Shown: one piece after another, positions 36,224 to 50,100 of the stretch
Numbering within the stretch: position 1 is the stretch's first letter
Layout: each line of letters begins with the position of its first letter
Origin: Xiphophorus maculatus
Taxonomy: Eukaryota > Chordata > Actinopteri > Cyprinodontiformes > Poeciliidae
Direction of reading: 5' to 3'
Length of the DNA: 64,000 bases
Assembly: GCF_002775205.1 (NCBI RefSeq)
Contig: NC_036460.1
Span: 18,132,402 to 18,196,401, forward strand
Position numbers and translations under genes: made by a program
Notes under the pieces: generated by a model
The model's database searches: none
What the model was told of the DNA's origin: nothing
Seen by the model: only the letters and a program-made list of their open reading frames with translations

Positions 36224-36320
36224 CTAGTGAAGCAGAACTTGCTGTTACAAACCAAAGCTGTCACAGAAGAGGCATAGATCTTGAGAGTGAACTTTAAAAA
36301 CATTTATTCTCTTTTTATGT
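36224..36320 (-). promoter_or_regulatory. Lectin noncoding exon 1 and TATA-like box
   Basis: On the minus strand CATAAAAAG (36311-36319) lies about 30 bases before a likely start near 36285. The transcribed stretch ends at CACTAG with donor GTGAGT after 36224. The ATG exon has a matching acceptor (CTAAAAG) about 10 bases before the start codon at 35576. Confidence 0.5.
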
Positions 36321-36614
36321 GACTGACCACACCTACATGACCCATTTTTCAGATGGAAAACAGCTATTTACATTTTCTTCAAAGATCAGCCCTATTATGG
36401 AAAGCAGGTAGGCCTGTGTAATAAAGCAGCCTTGTGACCCAGTTAATCCCTTATATTTGAGTAATGTTTACATTTTTTTTTAGCTCTCCTGGCTCCTGTT
36501 GAGATATAAACTTTTAACAGCAATTATAGCCTGAGAACCTACAGTTTCAAACTCTCAAATGTAAAATGTCAAGCTTCAGTGCATGGCTGTTTTCAGATGC
36601 GTTCAAAGATCTTA

Positions 36615-36729
36615 GTTGATATTTAAGTCTTAAATATCAACTTAAATATATTTAAGTTGATATTTAAGTGGTCTGAGTGGTCAGACCGGCCCATCAGACC
36701 ACTTGAGTGGTCTGGATGGGCCACTCAAG
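36615..36729. repeat. Second nested palindrome cluster
   Basis: TTGATATTTAAG pairs with CTTAAATATCAA and recurs. CTTAAATATATTTAAG is itself a palindrome. GGCCCATCAGACCACT pairs with AGTGGTCTGGATGGGCC with one extra base. Confidence 0.75.
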
Positions 36730-36897
36730 TACATTCATTTTACCCCAAAGTCCATTATTTTAGGAAGGTGTCCTTTGGTACCTAAATGGTGAAACTGTGA
36801 AGTGTGAAACAACGTTTCACATTTATGAACTTGTCTTTTACAAAAAGGGAAGTAAGATTATATTTGTATTTATGCAAAACACTGTACCAGAACTCAC

Positions 36898-36948
36898 CTT
36901 TGTTGAGGCCAACAACACAACGGCCCATGCAAATATTACACCTTTCAT
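36898..36948 (-). other. Orphan signal-peptide-like exon
   Basis: On the minus strand an ATG at 36948 opens a 17-codon frame, MKGVIFAWAVVLLASTK, followed directly by a strong donor GTGAGT. It looks like the first exon of a secreted protein. The phase (0) does not fit the lectin's second coding exon, and no partner exon was found, so it may be a remnant or chance. Confidence 0.3.
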
Positions 36949-37279
36949 GGGATTAACAGTTGCTTTACATGTAGGAATAAAACCTAATACAGATTCTAGT
37001 TAGGAGGAAGTGTCATGATACACTGTAATTATTACTTTTAGGTTTTTTTCTAGTATTTTCTTATTATGTTTAGTACTTTTCCATGTAATATTTCTCTGTG
37101 TTCAGCAAGGTAATCATGCGCATGGTATTTGAAGGAGATTTTTCCTAGATATTTAAGGTTCTTCTGACAATTTTGAGATTATAGGCATACAAAGCAGATA
37201 GTGAGAACATAGACTGAAACCCAACATTTAACTACTTAAAATTGGGCCTGTGCTTCTGACAAACAAAAGTAGCATTGAA

Positions 37280-37310
37280 ATAAAGTGTCATGTTGCACAT
37301 GACACTTTAT
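37280..37310. repeat. Perfect 14-bp hairpin
   Basis: ATAAAGTGTCATGT and ACATGACACTTTAT around the loop TGC. Confidence 0.8.
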
Positions 37311-38136
37311 ACTTGATAAATATAAACCATAAATTTGTCATAACTTTTAAATCCCATTTAATTTTACAGCTCATTAGTATAGCTTCAGTTAAATAGAGCA
37401 TATCAATGTTTGCATTGAAGTACTTCCTCTCCACGAATGTGGAACAGGAACAGAAAATTTATTATTTTTTGTCTATGTCTTTTGAGGAAGACAAATGAAT
37501 TGTGATATGTATAAACATGTCGATATTTACCAACATTCTTTGCACAGGTGATTACATGACATACTATTAGAAAGTGTCAGTGTTGGATATATGAAGGTTG
37601 TGCCCTCGTGTGTTGAATGTTGGTTCAACAATGATCCCACAGCTGGTCTGTTCAGGCAAGATTGTGAACTTGACTTTGAAGTGGAATGGTTAAAGAATTT
37701 TATAGCACCACTTTGATAATGGTCCTTTGATTCATTTAAAAAACTTCCCTACACCACCAACATTAACTGCTTGTGTTCACAGTACATATAAATAAATGCT
37801 TTTATGATACATTGATTCATGGGTCATTGCTATAGTGGGTAAATCTATAAGACTTAAATTTTTAAAAGCCACATAAATTTCTCCTTATTATGTGTTAAAG
37901 AAAAACATCAATAATTTGTTGTTTACAGTGTTTTTATTGTTGTTTCTTGTAACAAACCATTCATTAGAAACAAATAAATTTGCTTTTTGATCACATTTAC
38001 TGCACTCACCAAGGTCTGGAAAACTGACCTGATAAGCTGCAGAGCTTGATTAGTCTAAGTGTGTTGAAGATAAAAATATAGTCTCATCACATCGTGATGT
38101 TACAATCCTCTGATTTCTGTGCTTCAGACTGTGCTT

Positions 38137-41100
38137 TCATGCAGGTGGTGTCAGAGTCATGGCAGCAGCATGAACTGTGAATGCTGCTATGCTGATTTGC
38201 CGCTTAACTTCCCGCCAGGCCTTCTCTGGGTCAGCTGAGTTCTCAATGTCAAACAGTGCGTCGTATATCCCAGGAAAAGACTCCCCTGCATACTTGTTAT
38301 GGCTGCTGGGAGCGAAAATCACATGCCTGAAAAACAGAGTAGAGATGGGGGAGAAAAGACAGCACTGTGTTACAGGAGAGGAGATATGAGACAATATATT
38401 TGTGTATTCCTTGAAAACATGCTGAAATTAAACAGGAGAAAAGCTGGACATCCTCTGTAAAGCTCTAAAGCAAAATAAAGTAGTATGGCCTTGGATGAAT
38501 TCATGAAAGGCTAAGCATCAAACTAAAGAAAACATTAAAGAAATATGTATGATGTGAGGGTTTTCTTTGGATGCAGCAACAGTTAAAATTACTTAATAGT
38601 TGAGTGTAGCACAAGAATTATATAAGACAATTACTGAAATAACTGAATAAATCAATTTTGCACCTGAAAAGGCTGGTAAGTTGATCTACTCAGTGTTTTT
38701 TAAGTGTATAAAATTAGAATTTTGGAGCCAAAGTTTGTTGTAGATCAGATGGATGTATAGGAACATCTACATGGAAATAGGTGAAATTAAAATAATAATA
38801 TGGAAAAATATAAATGTGTTAGATTTAAAATTTTCCACTATGACGTTGGAAAAATTGAGTTTTAAAGCCCTCTCTGTAAATGTCAAACATTTTGTCATAC
38901 TATCAGCGTCCTGATTTTCATTCCTACTGACAGACACACTCATCTAAAACGTTATCTGGCAGATTAAACCTGGGCTCTTCTCTGCTCAGAAAAATGTGGA
39001 TACAAGGAATAATGGAGCAAACATTCATATAAAGAGCCAAAACAGTTACCATGTACAGTGGTGATAAGTTGTCAGAGTAATTAATATTTGTATTTATTCT
39101 GTAGAGCTGTTATCAAAGTATGAAGAGCACTAACCTGTAAAAGGGTCTGCCTGGCAAGCCAAGAGGATCGATGAAAGCTCTCTCAAGGTACATGAGTTGG
39201 TCATTCATGATTCGCACCTGTAAAGGACTAAAACAAAATACCACTGCACTGGAAATCACTGTTGAAAGGAACAACAGTTTCTATGTTTGCACAAATTAGA
39301 GTATTAAAGCAGTTACTTATTGTTATTTTCTGTTTAACCACAGATGTAAAAGGTTCAAGCTCTTACTCCTCTATGTTGAGAGTCTGCAGACGCTCATGGA
39401 AACCTTTGGCTGCATTCGTAAAGTTTTCCACTGCAGAAAACAGAGACTCTAGAAAAAAAACAAAAAACCTTAGAAAATACTTAACTCCAGCTGCAAAAAT
39501 ACGTCACCAAGCAGTAATGCCTAAACAGCAGTAGTGCCTAAACAGTATCAACAGGTAAAGGTGAACATGAGCTCACCGAATGACACTTTGTACGTCTCCA
39601 TTAGTTCTGTGTGTGTCTGTGCCAGATGTGCGATGCTGTCTGCGTACTTCCTCAGGGAGTCTGCGTACTCATTAGCATCGAGAGGAAGCACCTGGGAATC
39701 TGCCAACAGGAAGATGAGACCTCCTCTCACCTGAGCCACCGCCCGGAGCCTCCTGAAGGTCGGGTCGTAAAACTTCTCCACTATCTCAAAGGTTTCATAC
39801 ACACTGTGATAGACAGGGTAGCTACTGTATCGCTCTGTTTTCTGAATGGACACACAAACATACAGAGAACAGAACATTTCTGTTAGTTCTTAATATAATT
39901 ACCTCCTACAAGACTCAGCTCAGAGCCAAACTGTAGTACAAGGCTTTTCTTAAATATTACTAACTATTAGAAATTTGCTAACTTTTTAAAGTTGGCATGT
40001 CAAAGAGATTTTTCAGTGCAACATCAGCAGAGTAAGAAAGGATTAGAAAGCGCTACGTCAGTCAAACAAAGCACACCTCTACAGACTCACACTTTATAAA
40101 TTTAAAATATCCAATGTGAAGGAATATTATTGAATATGTTGGACATGTGTGCAGATCCTGCACTCACCTTGTTCTTGGTGTATCTGGCTCTGCCTGCCGT
40201 GATTCCCAGCCGGATAAAATAGGCCTCAAAATCACTGCCTGACCCAAGTTTACTGATCCTAAATCAAACCAGGAAGGAAGACATACTTAGTGATTTTTGG
40301 ATTTACATATATTTCCTTCCAAATAATTAGCTAAGAATAGACAACATATTTTAAATGGTTGCCTATTTTTCATCTGAGAAGTTATCACATAAATTTAATA
40401 GTTTGCAAAAAGGCATCACATTAACTTCTTGTCTTTTATAATCACACTTCATTGTTTTTCAGTTGATCTTAATGTAGATTACATTATTTTTTCTCCATCT
40501 GGAAGCATTCAAAACACAGACTTTTACAACAGTCTTTGGTGCAATAACAGCTGTGAAGACTTATGAGAGCTGGTTAAAAATTAATCAAATCACATGTCAG
40601 CGACTCTCGGAAAACAAGAAGCAAAATCTTCTTATCTGGCTAAAAAAGAACTCACGAATTGGTTAAAAGTACTTTGAAAAAATACAAAATAACAAAAAAA
40701 GGGATATATGAGAAAAGTCAAACACAAAAAGTATCATTGTTACTACTGACCAGGCTAACATGGTCAGGTAGTGATGCCTGCATCATCATTTCATTTTGTC
40801 AAAGAGACTGGGTGAGGCGATCCGAAGGAAATGGAGAAAATTGAAATCTGCTGTTTTAAGAAGTGCTCAGTACCTGAGAACTTCGAATCAAAACTCTAAA
40901 CCATATAGTTCACAAAACACTGGTGATATTAAAAAACAAAAACTTAAAGTCTATGATCTGAATTGATTTTGCCACAGCCTAAGTCTTTATACAACCTTAA
41001 GCATAAACATTTCTGCAAATAATATTAGAGAAACATATAAAATCCACATGCAGAGGCCAACACAAATATAGGAGCATTTGTTTTTACCTTAATTGAACCA

Positions 41101-44100
41101 GTAGGTGGCACTATTTTATGCTGTAATTTGTTTATACGCTCAGTTTAAGTGTGGAACTTTCTTACTGGTTACTGGTGGTTGGAAACACCAATTATTTACC
41201 GCTGCGCTTCTGCTTTGATACTGGACAGTGTTTGGGTGTGAAAGCTGCATTATGAAAACTGTAAATGTATAGTTACAAATGAATGTTTTAAGATTTGGAG
41301 GAAACACATTAAACCATACTATTTCAAAGTAGGTAGAGAGAAATTAGTGCCCATTTAGCACTTCAGCAACATCCCTCTAGGTTAATTATTCATGATTTGG
41401 GATTATTTTTGTTGACAAACATATACAGTAAACAACATTTAGAGAATACTTTTTCTTCTTAACTTGTTTGTATATTGCAGTTTGTGGTTATTCATATAAA
41501 ATCACAAGGTTTTATACCGGGGAGCATCACGGTCATTGGTCCAGTTGTCCCTCTTATGCCAACTCTCATACAGAGAGAATTCCTCCTCTCCTTCCTCTGG
41601 ACTTGATATCTACACAGAAATGTGGACAGAGAATCAAACCTGGACAAGATTTAAAAAACAAAACAAGAAGATAGGACATTTAAACAGAATTTGGACAAAA
41701 GCTTATAGACTTCCATCACGACTCTTACTGTTTATTGATTTTAATATTCCATGGAAACGGTTCCTTTTTGAAGGCTTAGACATTAAACAACCAATTTCAA
41801 TACATTTTAAAAGCATAAAATTGTACTTTTTTAAATTTAATACTCAACTGTTTCTCTATATGTCTGTTTAAAAGATCCTCAACCAGCTGTGGCTTGATAA
41901 TAGCCTATTAGCCACTAATGTCCTAGTATATTTGTGACTGTGTAGTTGAAACCAACAGAACAGAAATGGTAAGAGGAGAAATTTGAAGTTTTTCTTCTTT
42001 TTTTAAAGTTTATGGAAAGTTTTTCTTGCTTTCCTTGAATGAATCTGGCTTTTAAGACTTGTCTCTAAATTTCAGTAGGTTGAATATGTGAACTTTTTCA
42101 AAAGCTTAATGTAATTCTGCTTTATTCAATCATAAACCAGCTTTAATGTGTATTTGGAAACGTTGCCCTCTTTTACATATTTTTGTGTGGCAAGCTCTGT
42201 CCATCTGACACACGAACTGTCTCCTTCACAAATAAGTAAATGGCTTAAAGTTATTATGAATAAACTGAGAGTTGCTGGAAGAAAAATGTCACGATCCACA
42301 ATCCACCAGATTTCACATCAACGTGGTGTGAGATCCTTTTTTAACTTTATGTATGATTGTTGCATTATTAAAAACCCAAGATGGATATGATATTTATGAA
42401 CCTCATAAGTGAACACTTAACAGAACCAGATGTATCAGACAGGCTGTGCTCACCTGCTTGGTGAGGTTGTAGACTAACGTGTGCAGTGACGGAGTGCAGT
42501 CAACCCTCAGCGTGTACATACCTGGAATTTCAAAAGGAAAATTTAAACCAATCAAATCGACTATTTCTGACTGAGAGAACAGAGTCACGCTCTTTTTTGT
42601 TCACCCTCTATGCCAGAGTCTGCATTGATGTAGGCCACAGCTCTCTCCTGCAGTAGCCTGGCATTGTCCTGTTGGGATTGATGAAGTTCAGTCAGTGCGT
42701 CTACGTGTCAATAAGCCTGTATTCATGATTGCTTCTGTGCTACCTCGGCCCATTCTGTCGATCCCAAAAGACCAAACTCTTCTGCATCCCAGCTGGCAAA
42801 TATCACAGTCCTCCTCGGCCTCCAACCTACACCACGATCAGATAGAGATGACGAAAAACTGATCGCTGAATCTGTTATCTGTTTTACTCATTTGAGAAGT
42901 TGCACCTTTTTTGAGCAGCTTGCCAGCACTCCTCACTGTTTCATGAACCAGTGCTGCTCCGGACATCGGGTCGATTCCTCCAAACACCCAGGCGTCACGG
43001 TGCCCTCCCAGGATCACATGTCTGTCTGTACAATAGCAGTTCAAACCGCACTTTCTTATAAGTATATTGCCTTTTATGCCAAAAGTGATTTTCTTTTTGC
43101 TTAAATCACCTTTCGACAACAAAAAGGGGTTGGTTTTTCACTTTTGCTGAAATATGATTTAGGCCGTTATTTTTAGGAATGTAATGATGTGAGTTTAATA
43201 AACCGCTCTGCAATTTTTTTAATAATAGATTTGTAGCTCTGACACAAAACTTGCCCCGTCTATGCCTGCAAGCATCAGGCTATTCTGGTAGCAACTGCTA
43301 AGGAAAATGATTATTTAATGCTAAAAATACACTTAATCTTACAACATGTGTAAAGGGATAGCCAACACTTTATTTGGAACAGTTTTCTGTGGAGCATGGG
43401 GGAGCTCACAACAGCAGACATTCAAACAAAACAGGGCCTTTTCTTCCCCATTGACACAACAGAGCAATAAATTTGCATTCCAATGGGAGTGGGGGCTACG
43501 CAGGTGTCTGTGAAATCTCATCTTAGGACGTTTGGCTCCAGGGATCTTCCGTATCAGGCAGAGATGACCACGGGGTAGTCCGCCCTCTGCTTAGATAAAA
43601 AACAGGCACCTTTGCTATAAATCAGGGGGCCTGAGGGAGTTCTAATTGGACGAAGAACGGAGCGCCTTTTTTGCATATATTAAATAGGGAAACTCCTCTT
43701 CTGTTTAAAAACTCCAGGCCAGAAAACGGAGTTAGAGTTTTTTCCATCTTTTTACTCCACGTTGGGCGCCTTTGTCTGTCTTATGTGTTTTGTGTTTGTC
43801 TGTCTTCCCCTTGTGTGTTTTTATTTTCATGAGAAAATGCATATCTCTGTATCTCTGCAACTTTGTTGTCGATTGCTTTGTTTGAGATTAAAACTCCGTG
43901 ATCTGTGACGTCAACACGTTTTGTTGTTGTTTCGTTTTAGCAGCACGCGGTTGCAGGACGCTCGCGGAGAACCCCGCTCGACCCGGTTAACAGGAGGAAA
44001 AGGAGAGCCATGCTTTTCCAAAATTTAAGCTAACATAATAACTTTTCTCCTTAACACAACCATGTATAATAATAGACAGCAGGTTTCATGAGTTGACTTT

Positions 44101-47100
44101 AATTAAATAAGTACCGGGCTCCAAAGCTCCTCTGATCTTTCCAATGACGTTGTAGATCCTGGTTACCTGGTTGTTGCTGTAGATGTTCATTCGGACCTTA
44201 CTGCAACAAAACAGGATCCAAACAAAGATGAGAAATAAACACCAAAAGGAGCCAATGTCAAATTTAGCTCAACATTAAATGCCTGCTGCAAGGAAAACAT
44301 TTATTCTAGTTTCTAAGTGTGTTTGCTGTGCAGCATGCTGCTTCCATGCAGGGTTATGTGTGAAAACGAATGTGTGTCACAGACAAGAGGCACAAGAGGT
44401 AACATTGTGCTTCCACTGGCTGCTTGCCACCAAAGGGTCACAGGTTTGCAACAGAGCAACAAGAAACAAAGAGGGCAGAGTGAGGCACCTAATAAATCGA
44501 AACAGAGTGAAGACCGAACTGAAGTGGCAGACGGACAGTTTAACAGAAGAGATGTTGATTTTAACAAATGAGGGAGTGTGAGTATCATCTTATTGCTGAA
44601 TGATAACTTCAGTATCAGGAACACTTACTGACTCTTGAAGTCTTCCGTGAAGCCCGGTCCAGTCTTATAGGAGACATTCAGAGCTCCTTTCCAGTTGGCG
44701 GGTGGAACCTGTCCCCCCATGTTTCTGTTTCAAATACATCGTAAATATTTTACATAAAAAATTAAAGACTACTATACCTACAGCAAATATGCAAACAGTA
44801 CTTTGCATATTAGATGATGATTTGGACACTTATCATCGTCACCTAGTAGAGAAAATATGTACTTTAAGAGATGTATTGCATCGTGGAAGCCGATCGGATG
44901 AACTGGAATCTTAGGAAGTCCGACTCCTTCCTCCGGGTTGAGCCTGTAGGTGTATTCTGGACGAAAACACACAAGTGTGACAAGCTGTCCTATCTACTTT
45001 TCTTTGCTAATACATCCGTAACTTTCTCTCATTTTGTCAGTTTAAATTGATAGGAAAGTTTTTATGATTTTCCATTCTTCAGCTCATTTAGGTTCCTTTG
45101 ACTAAGCCATTTGAACACATGGATATGCTTTGATCTAAACTCTTTTTCTGCAGCTCTGCCTGTGTTCAGGCTAGCTCTCTTGCTAAAAGATAAACCTCAG
45201 CTATAACCTCAAGTCCTCTCCAAGCTTTCTACCCAGGATTCCTTTTTTAAGGTTTAATCCAGATTCCTATTGATAATGACCTGATCCCCACAGCATAATG
45301 TGGCCACCCCCATGTTTTATGGTGAAGGTGTTGTGTTCAGGTTCAGGTTTATGCTTTGTACTTTTCAACCACTTAAATAATTTTGTTTGCCGTTCAGAAA
45401 ACACAAATAGGTCACATCTGAACAGACTGTGTATTCTACAGGTGAGCTGTAGAATGACATGCCTGTTATTCCACAACATAACAAGTGTTTTGGAATAACA
45501 GCACTTGTTGTGCTGTGCTGTTATTCCACTGGTGTGTGGCGAGTTTGAAATTCCTGTGGCTTTCTCTGTGACTGTGACAAACCATGAAAAAGTTCAAGGG
45601 ACATCAACACTTTTGCTAAACATTTTATGCACTCATGCAGGCTATAGAAACCTTTTTAGCACACCTTTAGCCGGGTATCCTGGTGTGAGGGGATCTCCTG
45701 CTCCATTCAGGTTGAGAACATTTCCTCTCTGAGCTCCTCCGCCAGGCAGGTTCCAGCCGTCAGGGTACGGCTGTACAAAGCCACGATTAGTGACAGAAGT
45801 TGTCTTCTATCTATTTCCCACCACTCACAATGTCCCAGATGGTAAATAACAAGGGATCGAGAGAATGAATACTACATTTCTTACTGTTTTTACCAGGAAT
45901 GTGTTTTTTTTTAACTTTATATTAGGTTACCTTGACTCCTGCAGCCCAATAATCAACAGGATCAGAGAACATAATGATTCCCTTTGCTCCTGCTGACATG
46001 GCATTCTTCACCTTTGAGACAGAATGAGCACAAGAGAAAGTGCTTATTAATGTTAGTCATGTCATGGGAACTGACAAGGCAAATTAAATGTTAGGAGATA
46101 AAACTGTAATGTAAGTCCGTCGAGTTCAGATCACATCTTTAAATACCTTATTGCCTCTGAATATTTTCCCATATCTGACTATTACAATCTTCCCTGTCAC
46201 ACTGATGTTCATCTCTCTCTCTAACTGGAAAAAGTCCTCTGTTCGGCCGTAGTTCACGTACACCAAATCTCCCTAAAGGGACATGGAATAAAGAGGAACC
46301 ATATTTTGCTGCACTGCTTTCTGTTTCATCGTGAATGTGTGGATCTGAATGCACCTCTGGATGTCCCTTGGGAGAGTAAGCACTGTATGGAGGCACAATG
46401 TTGGAGACGTCCTCATAGCCGTGTGGAACTGGTTCAGCCAAGCTGGTGTTAAAAACCTGACAGAGCGAAGACATAGTGAGACCAGAATGACGTTAAGCTG
46501 AATAATTGAATCTGTTGCCAGCTTTTTGAAGTTCCTTGTGCTTCATATTATCATTATTTTTTTGATTTGACACGAAACAATGATATTTGACACAACCAAC
46601 GTGTAAAGAATACGACACAATCAGTTACACAGTAATACAATCTGATGCAACATATTGTGTGCTTTTAACTCATTTTGACTTTGATGCAATTACAATCTAA
46701 TATAATATGACACAATATGATACAAAGCACTACACACTACATAATACGTTACACAATTTCATGCAATATATTGCAGCATGGTACAATATAATAATAAACA
46801 GGGCTGCAGTTAAATATTATCTTAGTTGTCAACTTTTCTGATGATTAGTAATCGCAGTCGAGTAATCAGATAAAAACAACTCCAGATATCTTATTCTAGA
46901 CACTGAGTTTAGTTCATACAATGCCAAAAATACAAATAAATAATTAATTTACTTTTCAAAATAAGAAAATATAAATTTAATTGCCTAAAATGCAATGACA
47001 TAGCATTCCTTCAGTGTACGCTTGATCATTTGTAGAAAAGGATGCATTTGCAGCTAAAAATACTTCTAATAACATATGTAGATTATATATACAGACAAAA

Positions 47101-50100
47101 AAGGGTTTTATCTTAAATGCAAAATGTATATGTATATATTTTCTACAGTTTTGCCTTAATTACTGCTCACGATTAATCCAATTAATTGTTTCAGCCCTGC
47201 TTTACTATGTTGTCTGATTTGAAAAGACTCAATACAATAAACTTTATAGCCTCCAAGTAAATATGCATTTTGAACTCCACTATCCGAAACAAATAAAGGA
47301 CACTAAATATTTGTGCTTTGATCCACATACACAAATTAAAATATTGAGTTTTTTATGGCTCTCCATTTTGTTAATAAAAACTAACATAGCAATAATAAAA
47401 AAAATACTTTAAACAGCAGATCCAACTTATAACAAATATATAATCAAAAAACTTCATTTTAGTTTGCTTTTACACAGAATTGTTAATTTACTAATTTCAG
47501 GAGATAAGAAGCAGACTAACTAATTTAGACAATATTCTTTAAGTTTATTGGGTTTGTGGTTGCATTTTTTTTTTAAACTTTGTTACACTGTGTCACAGAT
47601 TTATTTTTACTCTGCCTTTGTGTTTTTCCCTTGTGTGTTTTTCGCATCACTTGTGTTCAATTAGTCAATCAGCTCTGGTATATTTTTGGAACAAATTTCA
47701 TGTTCAGCTGTTGGGTCAGGAGAGTTAGATGAACTGAATTTTACTGTCCATTTTGTCTCATTTGCATCTGACTTGAAGGTTGCAAACTGTTGCAACCTTC
47801 TGTTCTGAACTCAGTTTTATACACTGTTTGTAAATACAAACAATGATTCCAGTTATTAGTGGGGAAAAGTAATTACTCCTGTTGTGAAAACATAAATAAA
47901 CTGTGATTAATCTGAGTAATCATACTGAGTAAAGTGAAATGTTGATAGTGTGTTGGTGTGAGTCTGCTTTGCTGCTTCAGGACCAGGATCTGAGTTGCTC
48001 AAAGAAAAATAAATAAATGAAATTGAAATTTTGGAGTGGCCTGGTAAAAATGTATCTAAATCAAGCTGAGAAGCCTTTGCATTAATTTAAACTTTATACT
48101 TGAAAATTTTCCAATGTGGCTGAATTAAAATAATTTGGCAAAGAAAAGTGGGCTGAAAATACTCCACATTGATGTTATGGGAAACACCTAGTGACAATTG
48201 TTGCTTTTATTAGATTTAGAGGCAAATCACTTTTGTTTTTTTTCCTTCAAAATGAAACGCCACTTTAAATTTACATTTTAAAAGAAATATAGATTTAAGA
48301 GCAAACTTTACAGCACTGTAGCTAAGTCCAATTTAGATTTCCTGTGGCTTGCTTCCTTTTGGTATCATCTCTTTTTATAAACTAAAACATACAATTTGAA
48401 CAAAATATTAAATATAAAACTACCACAGTAAATTGCGAGAGCTTATTAAATTAGTGTTGATACATTGAAATCGTGATGAAAATAAAATAAATAAATAAAA
48501 AAAACAGTGACCACACATCACCTTTACTGAGCTGGTGGAGACTTAAACACATTTGGGATTTTATTACCATAAAATCAAACTTTCTCACTTTGTGCCTCCA
48601 GACATGGTGATCAAAAGTGGACATGCGTGTTGTCCAGCTGGACGTTTGTCAGCTGAAAAGTATTACTGAATTATCTTAAATGTAAATCCAAATTTTGCCA
48701 AAATTTCTTAATGCATCCCAGTACGCAGCTGGGATGCATTAGTCCCAGTCCCAGTTCTTTGTTGGCTTTGTGCTGTTTCATTATCTGTGTCATAAGACAC
48801 AAGCAGAGGTTTATCTCACAGTGAAACTATAAAAGGACCTTGGACCTGAGCTAAAACTTGCCGAGGGAAGGAGGAGAAACTGCCTGGAGTGTATGTGATC
48901 CCCACATGCTCTTCACAAACACACTCTGAGGTAGTTTGTGGACTGAATTAGCCTTGTCATTGAAATTTGTGAGAAAATCCACATCTTTTCACCCTATTGG
49001 GATAAATGAAGTGATTGTGGAGAATCTTCCTTCACAGTGCTAAAAACAGTAAATTAGGTTTGTTTCATTAAATGTTTTCCAGTCATGCACCATGAATGCT
49101 GTCAAATTAGTTTGTAAATGTGAGCGCCAGACATGGGGAAGGTTATTCTGAATGCAAAATGCAAGAAAACAAATGCAGTCTTCTGCTATACAAGTCAGTC
49201 TTGCTGCACATCTTGCTGGCAGCTTCCTTACCTCTTTCCCATTGTGATCCACTATGGAGATGTAGTTTGGCTCTGATTTATTGGGATAGGACAACAGGAT
49301 GTCATAGGGCACCATCTCCACTGAGTCCAATCCAAAGTCCTGCCACTCCTTCATGATCTCCTCTGCGTATTTAAGGTTCTGCTCCGTTCCAGCCAGATGG
49401 GGGAGACGGGTGAATTTCCTGTAAAGAGGACAGTTACTGTGACACTCATGTGGTCTTAAGGCTTGTGTCAGCTGTTCTTTTATGTCTGATTTTGAAATTC
49501 AAAAGTTGTGTCTTTCTCTGCCTGTTGGTACTGTGCAAGACGGAACGAAATTGGAAGCCAACGCATTCCTTTAATTTTTTAGGTGCAGAGGCACTTTTGA
49601 AAAGCCTCGTTTGAAATTGGTTCTTTTGTTTACCGGAGATGGTCTCTGATCAGGTCTGACTGCATTTCATCCAAAAACTCCACCAGGTATTTGCTTGAGG
49701 TCTTGTGGTTGTTCGTAGTTGCCTTTGAAGGTTTTGAGAACCATCCTAAAACACAAAATGTACAAAGCATACAGTCGGGATGTTTGAAAAATTAGCAGTT
49801 CTCATGTAGATAAATAATTATTTCTTATAAATCCCTACTTTGAAGACACCAGTAAAACAGTGAAAGATAAGGTCCAAATTATTCAGATCCTCCCATCTCA
49901 AAAGGAAACAGAAAAAATTAAAAGTATCAAACTAAAAACTTCTGCTTTAACTTTGATTTTAATAGGTCATAAAGATTATTTATACCCTTGTCAATAATCA
50001 ATGGTAAAATATTTATTAAGATTTCAATGATAAATCTTATAGTTTAAATTTTTTCCATGTTTCCACTGCTAGTTTGACAATATATTTGTTTGTAATGTAC

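Larger units (their letters stand above)
35577..38136. other. Spacer upstream of lectin and 3' of naalad2
   Basis: Contains the lectin 5' noncoding exon and TATA-like box, two nested palindromes (35877-35964 and 36615-36729), an orphan signal-peptide-like frame (36898-36948) and a perfect hairpin at 37280-37310. AATAAA on the minus strand at 37933-37938 could serve naalad2. Confidence 0.5.

Noticed and set aside
39218-39220. Acceptor TTACAG before GTGCGAATC in naalad2
   Set aside because: Using it would put the next exon out of phase. The upstream TTTTAG acceptor after 39227 restores phase and gives [11 protein letters not shown], as in the family.
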